Source: an uncultured Clostridia bacterium (lineage in GTDB: Bacteria; Bacillota; Clostridia; Oscillospirales; Oscillospiraceae). From it: 10,703 nt of DNA. Shown here one piece after another: positions 4,353 to 10,703 of this stretch. The DNA is taken from NCBI GenBank assembly GCA_945613045.1, contig CALZAG010000038.1, positions 1-10,703 on the forward strand, read 5' to 3'. Each line of letters begins with the position of its first letter. Position 1 is the first letter of the stretch. The translations under genes and the position numbers were made by a program. The notes beneath the pieces were generated by a model. That model worked only from the letters and a program-made list of their open reading frames with translations, was not told the origin of the DNA and did no database searches.

Positions 4353-6688
4353 GCTTTTCTGACCTCGACTCTGACCTTCTCGCCATCAGAGGAGAGCCTT
4401 ATACGGGCGACGTTTTCGCCCCGGCGCTCGATTATCTTTTCCGCTATCGCGTCCTCCACATCCTTCTGGATGGTGCGGCGCAGATTTCTTGCACCGTAGG
4501 TGACGGAATAGCTCTTCTTGACAAGGTAGTCTATAAGGCTTTCATTCCAGCTCATAGCTATGCCGCGCTCGGCTATGGCGTCACGGGTCTCACCCAGCAT
4601 GAGCTCTGCTATGCGGCGGAAATTATCCTCGCTGAGCTGGTTGAAGTACACTATCTCGTCGACGCGGTTTATAAACTCCGGACGCAGGAAATCGTTCAGC
4701 GCCTTGAGCGCGCGCTCCCTGCCCATGTCGTTCAGGCTGCCGCCGAAGCCGAGGGAGCCGCTCTTGGTATTGGAGCCGGCATTGGTGGTCATGATGATGA
4801 CGGTGTTTTCGAAATTGACCGTCCTGCCCTGCGCGTCGGTTATTCTGCCGTCATCGAGTATCTGAAGCAGGATGTTCAGGACGTCGGGATGGGCCTTCTC
4901 GATCTCGTCGAAAAGCACGACGGAGTAGGGCTTGCGGCGTATCTTCTCGGTGAGCTGGCCGGCCTCGTCATATCCGACATAGCCCGGAGGAGAGCCGATG
5001 ATGCGCGATACGCTGAATTTTTCCATGAATTCGGACATATCGAGCCTTATCAGCGACTCGGGAGAGTCGAACAGGTCGGCGGCCAGCCGTTTCACAAGCT
5101 CCGTTTTACCGACGCCGGTGCCGCCGACGAAGATAAAGCTCGTGGGCTTGCGCTTGGCCTTGAGGCCGACGCGGCTGCGCTTTATGGCTGAGCACACCGC
5201 ATCCACGGCCTCATCCTGGCCTATGATGTGCTCGCGCAGACGCCCGCCGAGGTTTGCAAGGCGCTCGAACTCATCCTCTCTGATGGAGGACGCGGGTATT
5301 TTTGTCCACAGCTCTATTACGCGGGCAAGGTTCTCCTCGGTCAGCTCGGGGATGCCCTCAAGCTCAAGTGAGGCAAGCTCCTGCTCGCGCTGCATTTCCT
5401 TGCTTCGGAGCTCGGCTATGCGGGCATAGCGCTTATCGAGCAGCTCGTCGGTGAGCGTCTCGCCCGCGGGAGCGTCGGCGGACATGAGGTTTTCCCGCTC
5501 AAAGCGCAGGTCGTCAAGATCCTTCTGAAGCTCTGCGCGGCGGATGAATATCCTGCTTTTGAGGTTCACGTCTGAGCAGGCCTCGTCTATGAGGTCTATT
5601 GCCTTATCCGGCAGGAAGCGGTCTGTTATATACCGCTCGGACAGCCTGACGGCCTCGGCGCACATTTCGTCGGAGATCCTGACGCCGTGAAAGTCCTCGT
5701 AGTAGCGCTTGATGCCCTTTAGTATCTCAACGCTGTCATCTATCGAGGGCTCGTTGATGGTGACGGGCTGGAAGCGGCGCTCAAGGGCGGTGTCCTTTTC
5801 TATATGCTTGCGGTATTCGGTGAAGGTGGTCGCGCCGATGACCTGTATCTCACCGCGGGACAGGGCCGGCTTGAGGATATTTGCGGCGTTCATGCTGCCC
5901 TCGGCGTCGCCCGCGCCGACGATATTATGCACCTCGTCGATGACAAGGATGACATTGCCCTGCTTGCGTATCTCCTCGATAAGCCCCTTCATGCGGCTTT
6001 CAAACTGGCCTCTGAACTGAGTTCCCGCCACGAGCGCGGTCAGATCGAGCAGGTACACCTCTTTATCGCGGAGCTTATACGGTACCTGATCGAGCGCTAT
6101 GCGCTGGGCAAGGCCCTCGGCCACGGCAGTCTTGCCGACGCCGGGTTCGCCGATGAGGCAGGGATTGTTCTTCTGGCGGCGGTTGAGGATCTGGATGACG
6201 CGCTCAAGCTCCTCCTCCCTGCCGACCATGTTGTCGAGCTTTCCGGCCCGGGCCCTGTCGGTGAGGTTTATGCAGTAGTTGTCAAGAAATTTTCTTTTCG
6301 GCTGCTTTCCGCCCTCCTTGGGCGGAGTGTTGGGCGCAGGCGAGCTGTCGGCGGGTACGTTTCCGCCGTTATTGCCGCCGAAAAGCCTGTTCAAAAACGG
6401 AAATGTCGCGGTTTTGCCGTCGTCGTCGGAGTCGTCGTCTCCGCCGCCGTTTTCAATGTCCATCAGGCTCTCAACGCCGCTGAGGGCGTTCATCATATCT
6501 CCGCTGAGGCTGTCGAGATCCTCATCGGAGATGCCCATCTTCTCCAGCATATCGTCAACGGGCTTTATGTGCAGCTCGCGGGCGCACTTCAGGCACAGCC
6601 CCTCGTTTTTCTGCTCATTGCCCTCAACTCTCGTTATAAATACTATTGCCACGTTCTTGCCGCAGCGGGAGCACATTTTTGCTTGCAT
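4349..6688 (-). CDS. clpE: ClpE-type AAA+ unfoldase with N-terminal zinc finger
   Basis: This is a 779-residue class-I Hsp100 unfoldase that would feed substrates to ClpP. An N-terminal zinc finger, Cys6-x2-Cys9 and Cys32-x2-Cys35, replaces the double Clp-N repeat of ClpC, which points to ClpE. A low-complexity acidic, Gly/Asn/Pro-rich linker (about 80-133) follows. AAA1 has GEPGVGKT at 180-187 and VILVIDE at 246-252. A short coiled-coil middle domain lies at about 383-445. AAA2 has GGTGVGKT at 522-529, VVLFDE at 590-595 and a FINRVDE segment at 672-678. The tripeptide LGF at 646-648 sits where ClpP-docking loops occur. It is longer than B. subtilis ClpE (about 700), mainly through the linker. 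A GGGGGA site lies seven nucleotides before the ATG. It is set between cvpA (15-nt gap) and the lyase gene. No CtsR box is visible, and no ctsR, mcsA or mcsB is in the window, so heat-shock control by the usual route is not apparent. Confidence 0.9.
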   Translation of the reverse strand: MQAKMCSRCGKNVAIVFITRVEGNEQKNEGLCLKCARELHIKPVDDMLEKMGISDEDLDSLSGDMMNALSGVESLMDIENGGGDDDSDDDGKTATFPFLNRLFGGNNGGNVPADSSPAPNTPPKEGGKQPKRKFLDNYCINLTDRARAGKLDNMVGREEELERVIQILNRRQKNNPCLIGEPGVGKTAVAEGLAQRIALDQVPYKLRDKEVYLLDLTALVAGTQFRGQFESRMKGLIEEIRKQGNVILVIDEVHNIVGAGDAEGSMNAANILKPALSRGEIQVIGATTFTEYRKHIEKDTALERRFQPVTINEPSIDDSVEILKGIKRYYEDFHGVRISDEMCAEAVRLSERYITDRFLPDKAIDLIDEACSDVNLKSRIFIRRAELQKDLDDLRFERENLMSADAPAGETLTDELLDKRYARIAELRSKEMQREQELASLELEGIPELTEENLARVIELWTKIPASSIREDEFERLANLGGRLREHIIGQDEAVDAVCSAIKRSRVGLKAKRKPTSFIFVGGTGVGKTELVKRLAADLFDSPESLIRLDMSEFMEKFSVSRIIGSPPGYVGYDEAGQLTEKIRRKPYSVVLFDEIEKAHPDVLNILLQILDDGRITDAQGRTVNFENTVIIMTTNAGSNTKSGSLGFGGSLNDMGRERALKALNDFLRPEFINRVDEIVYFNQLSEDNFRRIAELMLGETRDAIAERGIAMSWNESLIDYLVKKSYSVTYGARNLRRTIQKDVEDAIAEKIIERRGENVARIRLSSDGEKVRVEVRKA

Positions 6689-6703
6689 CGTTTATCCCCC
6701 TTT

Positions 6704-7411
6704 TCAGATTGCCTTATCGAGCACGGAGCCAAACATCAGGAAAAATCTGCTGAACAGCCCATCGCTGAGAGTGGTCATGCCTATTATTATGCCGCAAAAG
6801 CTCAGCAGCCAGCACAGAAAAACGCAGTATATAAATCCCTGTGCAAAGCCCAGCGCCGCGCCGCCGTACAGGTCGATGTCGGCATTATCCTGAATTCTGA
6901 AGCTCAGATCAAAAAATTGTTTAATAAATGATATGAAGAGCATGATAAGTATAAACATAAGTATCATGCAGGAGGCGAAGGCGGCGGCGCCGCATATTGC
7001 CTCAGACGCGGCGTCCGTCGGAGACGTACCTCCGTCGTTGTATATTTCGGCGGCCATAGGCGAGAGCAGAGACGCGCGGGCCTTATCAAAGCCGAAGGCA
7101 AGCATACACCCGTTTGCATACTCTGCCATGAGCTCCGGCTCGGCGGCTATGGCCTCTTCCGCGCCGAGACCCTCTATCCCCATATTATCGAGCACCTTTT
7201 CCTCGTATTGTGAGTCGATATAGCCCGATACAAAGGGTCTTATTATATACGCCGCGCTGTCCGACATTCCGCTTGACAGCAGCATCGCCCCCGCGAGGGA
7301 AATTATCAGCGCCAGAAGGCTTATCCCCGCGTTAACCGCGCCGCGGCGAAATCCATGCCATGTACAGTAAAAGATTATTATAAGCAGGATTATTTCAATT
7401 GCAAATCTCAT
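6704..7411 (-). CDS. cvpA: CvpA family membrane protein
   Basis: This 235-residue membrane protein resembles CvpA/colicin V production proteins. Spans are seen at about 3-18, 25-47, 143-165 and 190-211, with a large polar loop at about 49-140 between the second and third. The diagnostic piece is ADIDLYGGAALGFAQGF at about 177-193, matching the CvpA pattern of a G-G-x-x-G-x-x-x-G helix. Cytoplasmic basic residues FRRG follow span 1. CvpA proteins are tied to envelope homeostasis and stress tolerance in several bacteria; the molecular activity is unknown. It begins 11 nt after the lipoprotein stop with only a weak A-rich ribosome site, suggesting reinitiation, and clpE follows after 15 nt. The name colicin V production is historical and should not be taken literally. 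Confidence 0.75.
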   Translation of the reverse strand: MRFAIEIILLIIIFYCTWHGFRRGAVNAGISLLALIISLAGAMLLSSGMSDSAAYIIRPFVSGYIDSQYEEKVLDNMGIEGLGAEEAIAAEPELMAEYANGCMLAFGFDKARASLLSPMAAEIYNDGGTSPTDAASEAICGAAAFASCMILMFILIMLFISFIKQFFDLSFRIQDNADIDLYGGAALGFAQGFIYCVFLCWLLSFCGIIIGMTTLSDGLFSRFFLMFGSVLDKAI

Positions 7412-7422
7412 TTTTTATCTTT

Positions 7423-8436
7423 TTAATATTCAATTACGCGGGCATTGCCGCCGCCCACCGCGAGAATATCCCCCGCCTGCCTCAGAAACGCCGCCTCTGC
7501 GCCGGTCATATCCTCGGAAAAGGTCTCGCTGTAATCCGTGTCGTACAGGGTGACCCTGCTCTGGGTAAGGCACAGTATGCCGTCATCCCCGCAGTCGAGG
7601 CTTATAAGCTCTTCCCCCGGGCTTATCCTGCCGAACTCGGAGCCTCTGTTGTTGATAACAACGAGCTCACCCGCGCCGCCGGAGCTGTGTGCTCTTAACT
7701 CTATAACGAGCTTATCTCCCCACACGCGGAAGCTGCCGGGAAAGAGCTCTCCGAACTCATAGCCGCCCTTATCCCTGCCCTCGGTGTCGCAGTAATAAAG
7801 CCCGCTGCCGCCGATGCCGCAGATCGTTTTGTCCAGCCAGAAAACCTCCGAGAGCATCTCGGGAGCCGAGTATACGCCCTGCGTTTCTTCGCTGTCAAGA
7901 GCAAATATATGTATCTCTCCGCCGTTTTCGCCCGAGCACAGCACGGCAAGGTGATCACCGTCCGGCGATACCGCCGCGCCGACTGTCCTCCGGTCGGCCG
8001 AATACCACTTGTACACGGGGCGCTTTTCCTGTGAATACACCGTCACCGCGCCCTTGTAGCCCGGCTCCTCGGCACAGACCGCAAGAAAGCCTCCCTCGCT
8101 GAGCGACGCGCTTATGATGGTGTTTTCAAAGCTCAGCCGGCTTCCGTCACCGTACACTATAGCGCTGCCGCCGACGTCGTAGATAGCTGCGCCGGAGCCG
8201 TTTGAGCACACGGCGGGATGCGCCATATCTGCCCGGATATCAAAAACCGTCCCGCCCATGAGGTCAAAGCCTCTGACGCCGTTTCCGGCAGCGGAAATGA
8301 GCGTGTCCCCTGACATTGCAAAGCACTGTCTTGCGCCCGTTCCGCAGACAAAGCTCTCCGCCTTTTCAGGCTCAGCCCCGCCGCAGGCGCTAAGAAACAG
8401 GCTCATGCTCAGGAAGAATACCGCAAGCTTTTTCAT
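7423..8436 (-). CDS. Lipoprotein with propeller-like repeats (DUF5711-like)
   Basis: This is a 337-residue exported lipoprotein. The signal is MKK followed by a hydrophobic stretch and the lipobox LSAC, so Cys18 becomes the lipidated N-terminus of a protein on the outer face of the membrane. The rest has no further span and reads as repeated beta-strand units of about 35-45 residues with alternating hydrophobics, Gly/Asp turns and small motifs such as VSPDGDHLAVL, GGEIHIFALD, GELVVINNRG and SRVTLYDTD. That pattern is typical of a WD40/quinoprotein-like beta-propeller and recalls the DUF5711 family of Clostridia. No catalytic residues stand out; a scaffold, sensor or binding role is most likely. 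GAGGG in the truA 3' end lies just before its ATG, two nucleotides after the truA stop. It occupies the place where rplM-rpsI follow truA in many Firmicutes. Confidence 0.7.
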   Translation of the reverse strand: MKKLAVFFLSMSLFLSACGGAEPEKAESFVCGTGARQCFAMSGDTLISAAGNGVRGFDLMGGTVFDIRADMAHPAVCSNGSGAAIYDVGGSAIVYGDGSRLSFENTIISASLSEGGFLAVCAEEPGYKGAVTVYSQEKRPVYKWYSADRRTVGAAVSPDGDHLAVLCSGENGGEIHIFALDSEETQGVYSAPEMLSEVFWLDKTICGIGGSGLYYCDTEGRDKGGYEFGELFPGSFRVWGDKLVIELRAHSSGGAGELVVINNRGSEFGRISPGEELISLDCGDDGILCLTQSRVTLYDTDYSETFSEDMTGAEAAFLRQAGDILAVGGGNARVIEY

Positions 8437-8438
8437 TG

Positions 8439-9206
8439 TCAGTCCCTCATCATCATTTCGCCCGCTGGGCCGTCGTACCAGACCCGGTTTAAGTAAAGCC
8501 CCTGCGGCGGCATCGTCGGGCCGGTCAGCCTCCTGTCGCCTGTCTCAAGCAGGCGCGGGATATCCTCGGGCTCGAGCTTACCGTAGGCCGCGTACACCAT
8601 CGTACCCACGATAGCGCGGCACATATTGTACAGAAATCCGTCGGCGCAGACGGACACGGTTATCATGTCCCCCTCCTTCTCGGCTCTGCACCAGTGTACG
8701 GTGCGCACGGTCGTCTTTGTCTCGGTGCCGAGCGAGCGGACGGCGGCAAAATCATGGGTGCCCTCGAACGCGGAGGCCGCGCGCCGCATAAGCTCCATGT
8801 CAAGGCTCTGCGGATAGAAGCAGGCCCGCTTTTCAAGAAACGGGTCGCGTATATTGCTGTTGTGGATCTTATATATATACTCCTTCTTTATGCATGACGA
8901 TATGGCGTTGAAATCCTCGCCGGCCTCGACCGCGTCAATGACCGCGATATCCTCCGGCAGCCGCGAATTTGCTGCCAGCGGGAAGCGGTCGATGGGTATG
9001 CGGCAGTCGGTGCGGAAGTTTGCGCAGTAGCGCAGGGCGTGAACTCCCGCGTCTGTGCGCCCGCAGCCTGTGAGCTTAACGGGATGCTCGCAGATCTTCT
9101 CCAGAGCCTCCTGCACCGTTTGGCACACGGAAACGTCCGTTTTCTGGACCTGCCAGCCGTGATAACGGCTTCCGTCATATCTGATTTTCAGAGCGATGTT
9201 TCTCAT
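8439..9206 (-). CDS. truA: tRNA pseudouridine(38-40) synthase TruA
   Basis: This 255-residue enzyme converts uridines 38-40 in the tRNA anticodon stem-loop to pseudouridine. Family landmarks are the N-terminal KIRYDGSRYHGWQVQ, the catalytic loop GCGRTDAGVHA with Asp52 as nucleophile, the EYIYKI segment, FEGTHDFAAV in the middle, and the C-terminal DGFLYNMCRAIVGTM that binds RNA. Length is normal for bacterial TruA. The ATG overlaps the ecfT stop (ATGA), which together with ecfA2-ecfT upstream reproduces the standard Firmicutes ecfA-ecfT-truA order. It ends two nucleotides before the lipoprotein start. I see no unusual residue in the active site. Confidence 0.96.
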   Translation of the reverse strand: MRNIALKIRYDGSRYHGWQVQKTDVSVCQTVQEALEKICEHPVKLTGCGRTDAGVHALRYCANFRTDCRIPIDRFPLAANSRLPEDIAVIDAVEAGEDFNAISSCIKKEYIYKIHNSNIRDPFLEKRACFYPQSLDMELMRRAASAFEGTHDFAAVRSLGTETKTTVRTVHWCRAEKEGDMITVSVCADGFLYNMCRAIVGTMVYAAYGKLEPEDIPRLLETGDRRLTGPTMPPQGLYLNRVWYDGPAGEMMMRD

Positions 9207-10000
9207 AGTCCGAATTTCTTCATTACGAATATTGCCGCAAGGAACAGCACGCCCAGAAGCAGCGCGGCCATGTCGATGCCCTGCATACTGAGCTGCTTCA
9301 TCCTCGTCCTGCCGCTTCCGCCGTGATAGCAGCGGCTTTCCATTGCAACGGCAAGCTCATCAGCACGGCGGAATGCCGACACGAACAGAGGCACGAGTAT
9401 GGGCAGCAGAGCCTTTGCCCTCTGCGCGAGGCTGCCGGTCTCAAAATCCGCGCCTCTGGCCTTCTGAGCCGACATTATCTTATCCGTCTCCTCGATTAGA
9501 GTGGGGATAAAGCGCAGCGCCATACTCATCATCATCGCCATCTCGTGCACCGGCACCTTGATCTTCTTGAGCGGATTGAGCATTATCTCAAGTCCGTCCG
9601 TGAGAGCGATGGGGCTGGTAGTATAGGTGAGCATAAATGTCCCGACGATGAGCAGGATTATGCGTAGCGACATCATTGCCGCCTTGGCAAGTCCCTCCCA
9701 GGTGATTATCCAGCCTTCGATAATGGGAGTGCCGTCGGTGTAGAAAATATTCAGCAGCGCCGTCAGGATGATTATGATGATAAGCGGCTTGAGTCCCTTA
9801 AGAGCGGACTTGGGCTTTATATGGGACAGAGCCATGCACAGCGCCGTTATCAGAATGACGAAGCCATAGCTGTACCAGCCGGTGGAGTTAAACAGCCCCA
9901 CAATATAGACGATGACGAGCAGCAGCTTTGTTCTCGGGTCAAGACGGTGGACAATGGTGTCGCCCGGGAAATACTGGCCGAGGGTTATATCCTTAAGCAT
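9203..10000 (-). CDS. ecfT: ECF transporter transmembrane subunit EcfT
   Basis: This is the 265-residue energy-coupling transmembrane subunit that links the two ATPases EcfA1/EcfA2 to exchangeable substrate-binding S components for vitamin or metal uptake. The N-terminal DTIVHRLDPRTKLLLVI is typical. Hydrophobic spans at about 25-58, 72-86, 105-127 and 245-262 surround the long coupling helices. The two ATPase-contact signatures are ARG at 181-183 (in AQKARGADF) and SRC at 222-224 (in AMESRCYHGG), a common clostridial variant of the second A-R-G motif. A GGGAGGGG ribosome site lies just before the ATG, which overlaps the end of ecfA2 by eight nucleotides. No S component is in the window, so this is a shared group-II module and its substrates cannot be named. 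Confidence 0.95.
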   Translation of the reverse strand: MLKDITLGQYFPGDTIVHRLDPRTKLLLVIVYIVGLFNSTGWYSYGFVILITALCMALSHIKPKSALKGLKPLIIIIILTALLNIFYTDGTPIIEGWIITWEGLAKAAMMSLRIILLIVGTFMLTYTTSPIALTDGLEIMLNPLKKIKVPVHEMAMMMSMALRFIPTLIEETDKIMSAQKARGADFETGSLAQRAKALLPILVPLFVSAFRRADELAVAMESRCYHGGSGRTRMKQLSMQGIDMAALLLGVLFLAAIFVMKKFGL

Positions 10001-10703
10001 TCCGCGCCCCTCCCTTCATTTCCAGGAGCGCATTCAATAGCTGCCCGTTCGTGTATATGGCGCGTCCGGTGTCGATGCCGAGCTTTTTAAGCTCCATCGC
10101 AAGCTCCGTCGGCGCGGGCACCGCAAGGCCGATGTCCCTGAGCTCCTCCGGTCGGGAGAATACCTCCTCGGGAGTGCCGTCAAAGCGTATCCCGCCCTTG
10201 TTGAAAACTATGAGCCTGTCGGCAATGCGGGCGACGTCGTCCATGCTGTGGCTCACGATGATGACCGTCGAGCCGGTATTTTTCCTGTAATCGCAGATAT
10301 TCTGCAATATCTGCCGGCAGCCGGCGGGGTCGAGCCCCGCGGTAGGCTCGTCCAATATGAGGACGCCCGGGCGCATCGCCATAACTCCGGCTATTGCGAC
10401 GCGGCGCTTCTGACCGCCGGACAGCTCCAGCGGGGAGCGCTCAAAGTGCTCCTCCGGCACGCCGACAAGGGCCGCCGCCTCGCGCACACGCTCGTCTATC
10501 TCCGCCTCGCTGAGCTTCATGTTCCTCGGCCCGAAGGAGATGTCCCGATAGACCGTCTCCTCAAAAAGCTGATACTCCGGATACTGGAACACCAGCCCTA
10601 CCTTGAAGCGCACATCGCGGGAGCTTAGCTTCGTTGCGTTTATATCCTCGCCATCCACGGTGACAGTGCCGCTGCTTGGCTTTAAAAGCCCATTCAAATG
10701 CTG
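9993..10703 (-). CDS. ecfA2: ECF transporter ATPase EcfA2, 5' end cut by window
   Basis: This is the C-terminal 236 residues of an ECF-type ABC ATPase; the reading frame is open to the right edge (the first residues seen are QHLNGLLKP). About 45-50 N-terminal residues, including the Walker A loop, lie outside. Present are the Q-loop in FQYPEYQLFEETV, the ABC signature LSGGQKRR, Walker B VLILDEPTAGLDP with the catalytic Glu, and the switch His in IVSHSMDD. The FEETV region and the C-terminal helices after the nucleotide domain are typical of the EcfA family. ATP hydrolysis here powers S-component toppling via EcfT. EcfA2 rather than EcfA1 is inferred from the adjacency to ecfT. An apparent TTG start near the edge is internal and should not be used. 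Confidence 0.92.
   Translation of the reverse strand, partial: QHLNGLLKPSSGTVTVDGEDINATKLSSRDVRFKVGLVFQYPEYQLFEETVYRDISFGPRNMKLSEAEIDERVREAAALVGVPEEHFERSPLELSGGQKRRVAIAGVMAMRPGVLILDEPTAGLDPAGCRQILQNICDYRKNTGSTVIIVSHSMDDVARIADRLIVFNKGGIRFDGTPEEVFSRPEELRDIGLAVPAPTELAMELKKLGIDTGRAIYTNGQLLNALLEMKGGARNA

Noticed and set aside
5804..6931. A 375-codon plus-strand frame opposite clpE
   Set aside because: It is antisense to the conserved zinc-finger and AAA1 region; long antisense frames are expected in GC-rich genes, and its translation shows no family motifs.
9203..10000. SRC in place of ARG in the second EcfT signature as a defect
   Set aside because: The variant AMESRCY is, to my recollection, common in clostridial EcfT, and all other features are intact.
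1..10703. CRISPR arrays, insertion sequences, tRNA/rRNA genes, riboswitches
   Set aside because: No regularly spaced direct repeats, transposase motifs, cloverleaf sequences or recognisable aptamer cores were seen by eye; the leader of the ECF operon lies outside the window.

Overview
The window looks like a chromosomal segment of a spore-forming, fairly GC-rich member of the Clostridia, probably Oscillospirales/Ruminococcaceae-like. The grounds are the sporulation cluster yabP-yabQ-divIC, a Firmicutes-type ecfA2-ecfT-truA run, a ClpE-type unfoldase, strong Shine-Dalgarno sites and GC-rich genes separated by AT-rich gaps. Every credible gene lies on the minus strand, so transcription runs from high to low coordinates. 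The taxonomic placement is inference.

Layout in the direction of transcription. (1) 10703 to 1823 is one tightly packed run of ten genes: ecfA2 (5' end outside the window), ecfT, truA, a propeller-like lipoprotein, cvpA, clpE, a threonine-aldolase-type lyase, a macrodomain protein, a rhomboid protease and a DUF523/TudS-like protein. Junctions are 4-8 nt overlaps or gaps of 2-15 nt, so a single operon is likely. It ends at a perfect 13-bp hairpin with flanking A/T tracts (1789-1818). (2) 1744 to 760 is the sporulation/division cluster yabP-yabQ-divIC. As read here, the yabQ frame runs 245 nt into divIC. It ends at a hairpin at 694-731. (3) 690 to 175 holds no convincing gene. It is AT-rich and contains a dense cluster of TGCA/TTTGCA words at 295-453. 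(4) 255 to 39 looks like a complete miniature transcription unit: a good sigma-A-type promoter, a strong ribosome binding site, a 26-codon ORF for a single-span membrane peptide, and a terminator.

How the genes fit together. EcfA2 and EcfT are the energising half of an ECF vitamin/metal importer, and TruA modifies tRNA anticodon arms; this trio is a known conserved neighbourhood. The genes after it concern the envelope and stress handling (lipoprotein, CvpA, ClpE, rhomboid) or small-molecule and ADP-ribose chemistry (PLP lyase, macrodomain, TudS-like Fe-S protein). Their overlapping starts imply coordinated translation, but a joint pathway is not proven. YabP and YabQ belong to spore coat/cortex formation and DivIC to the septal FtsL/FtsB complex.

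The most novel points are the 26-residue membrane peptide unit, the TGCA-rich block directly upstream of its promoter, and the long out-of-frame yabQ/divIC overlap. I see no CRISPR array, transposon, tRNA or rRNA.
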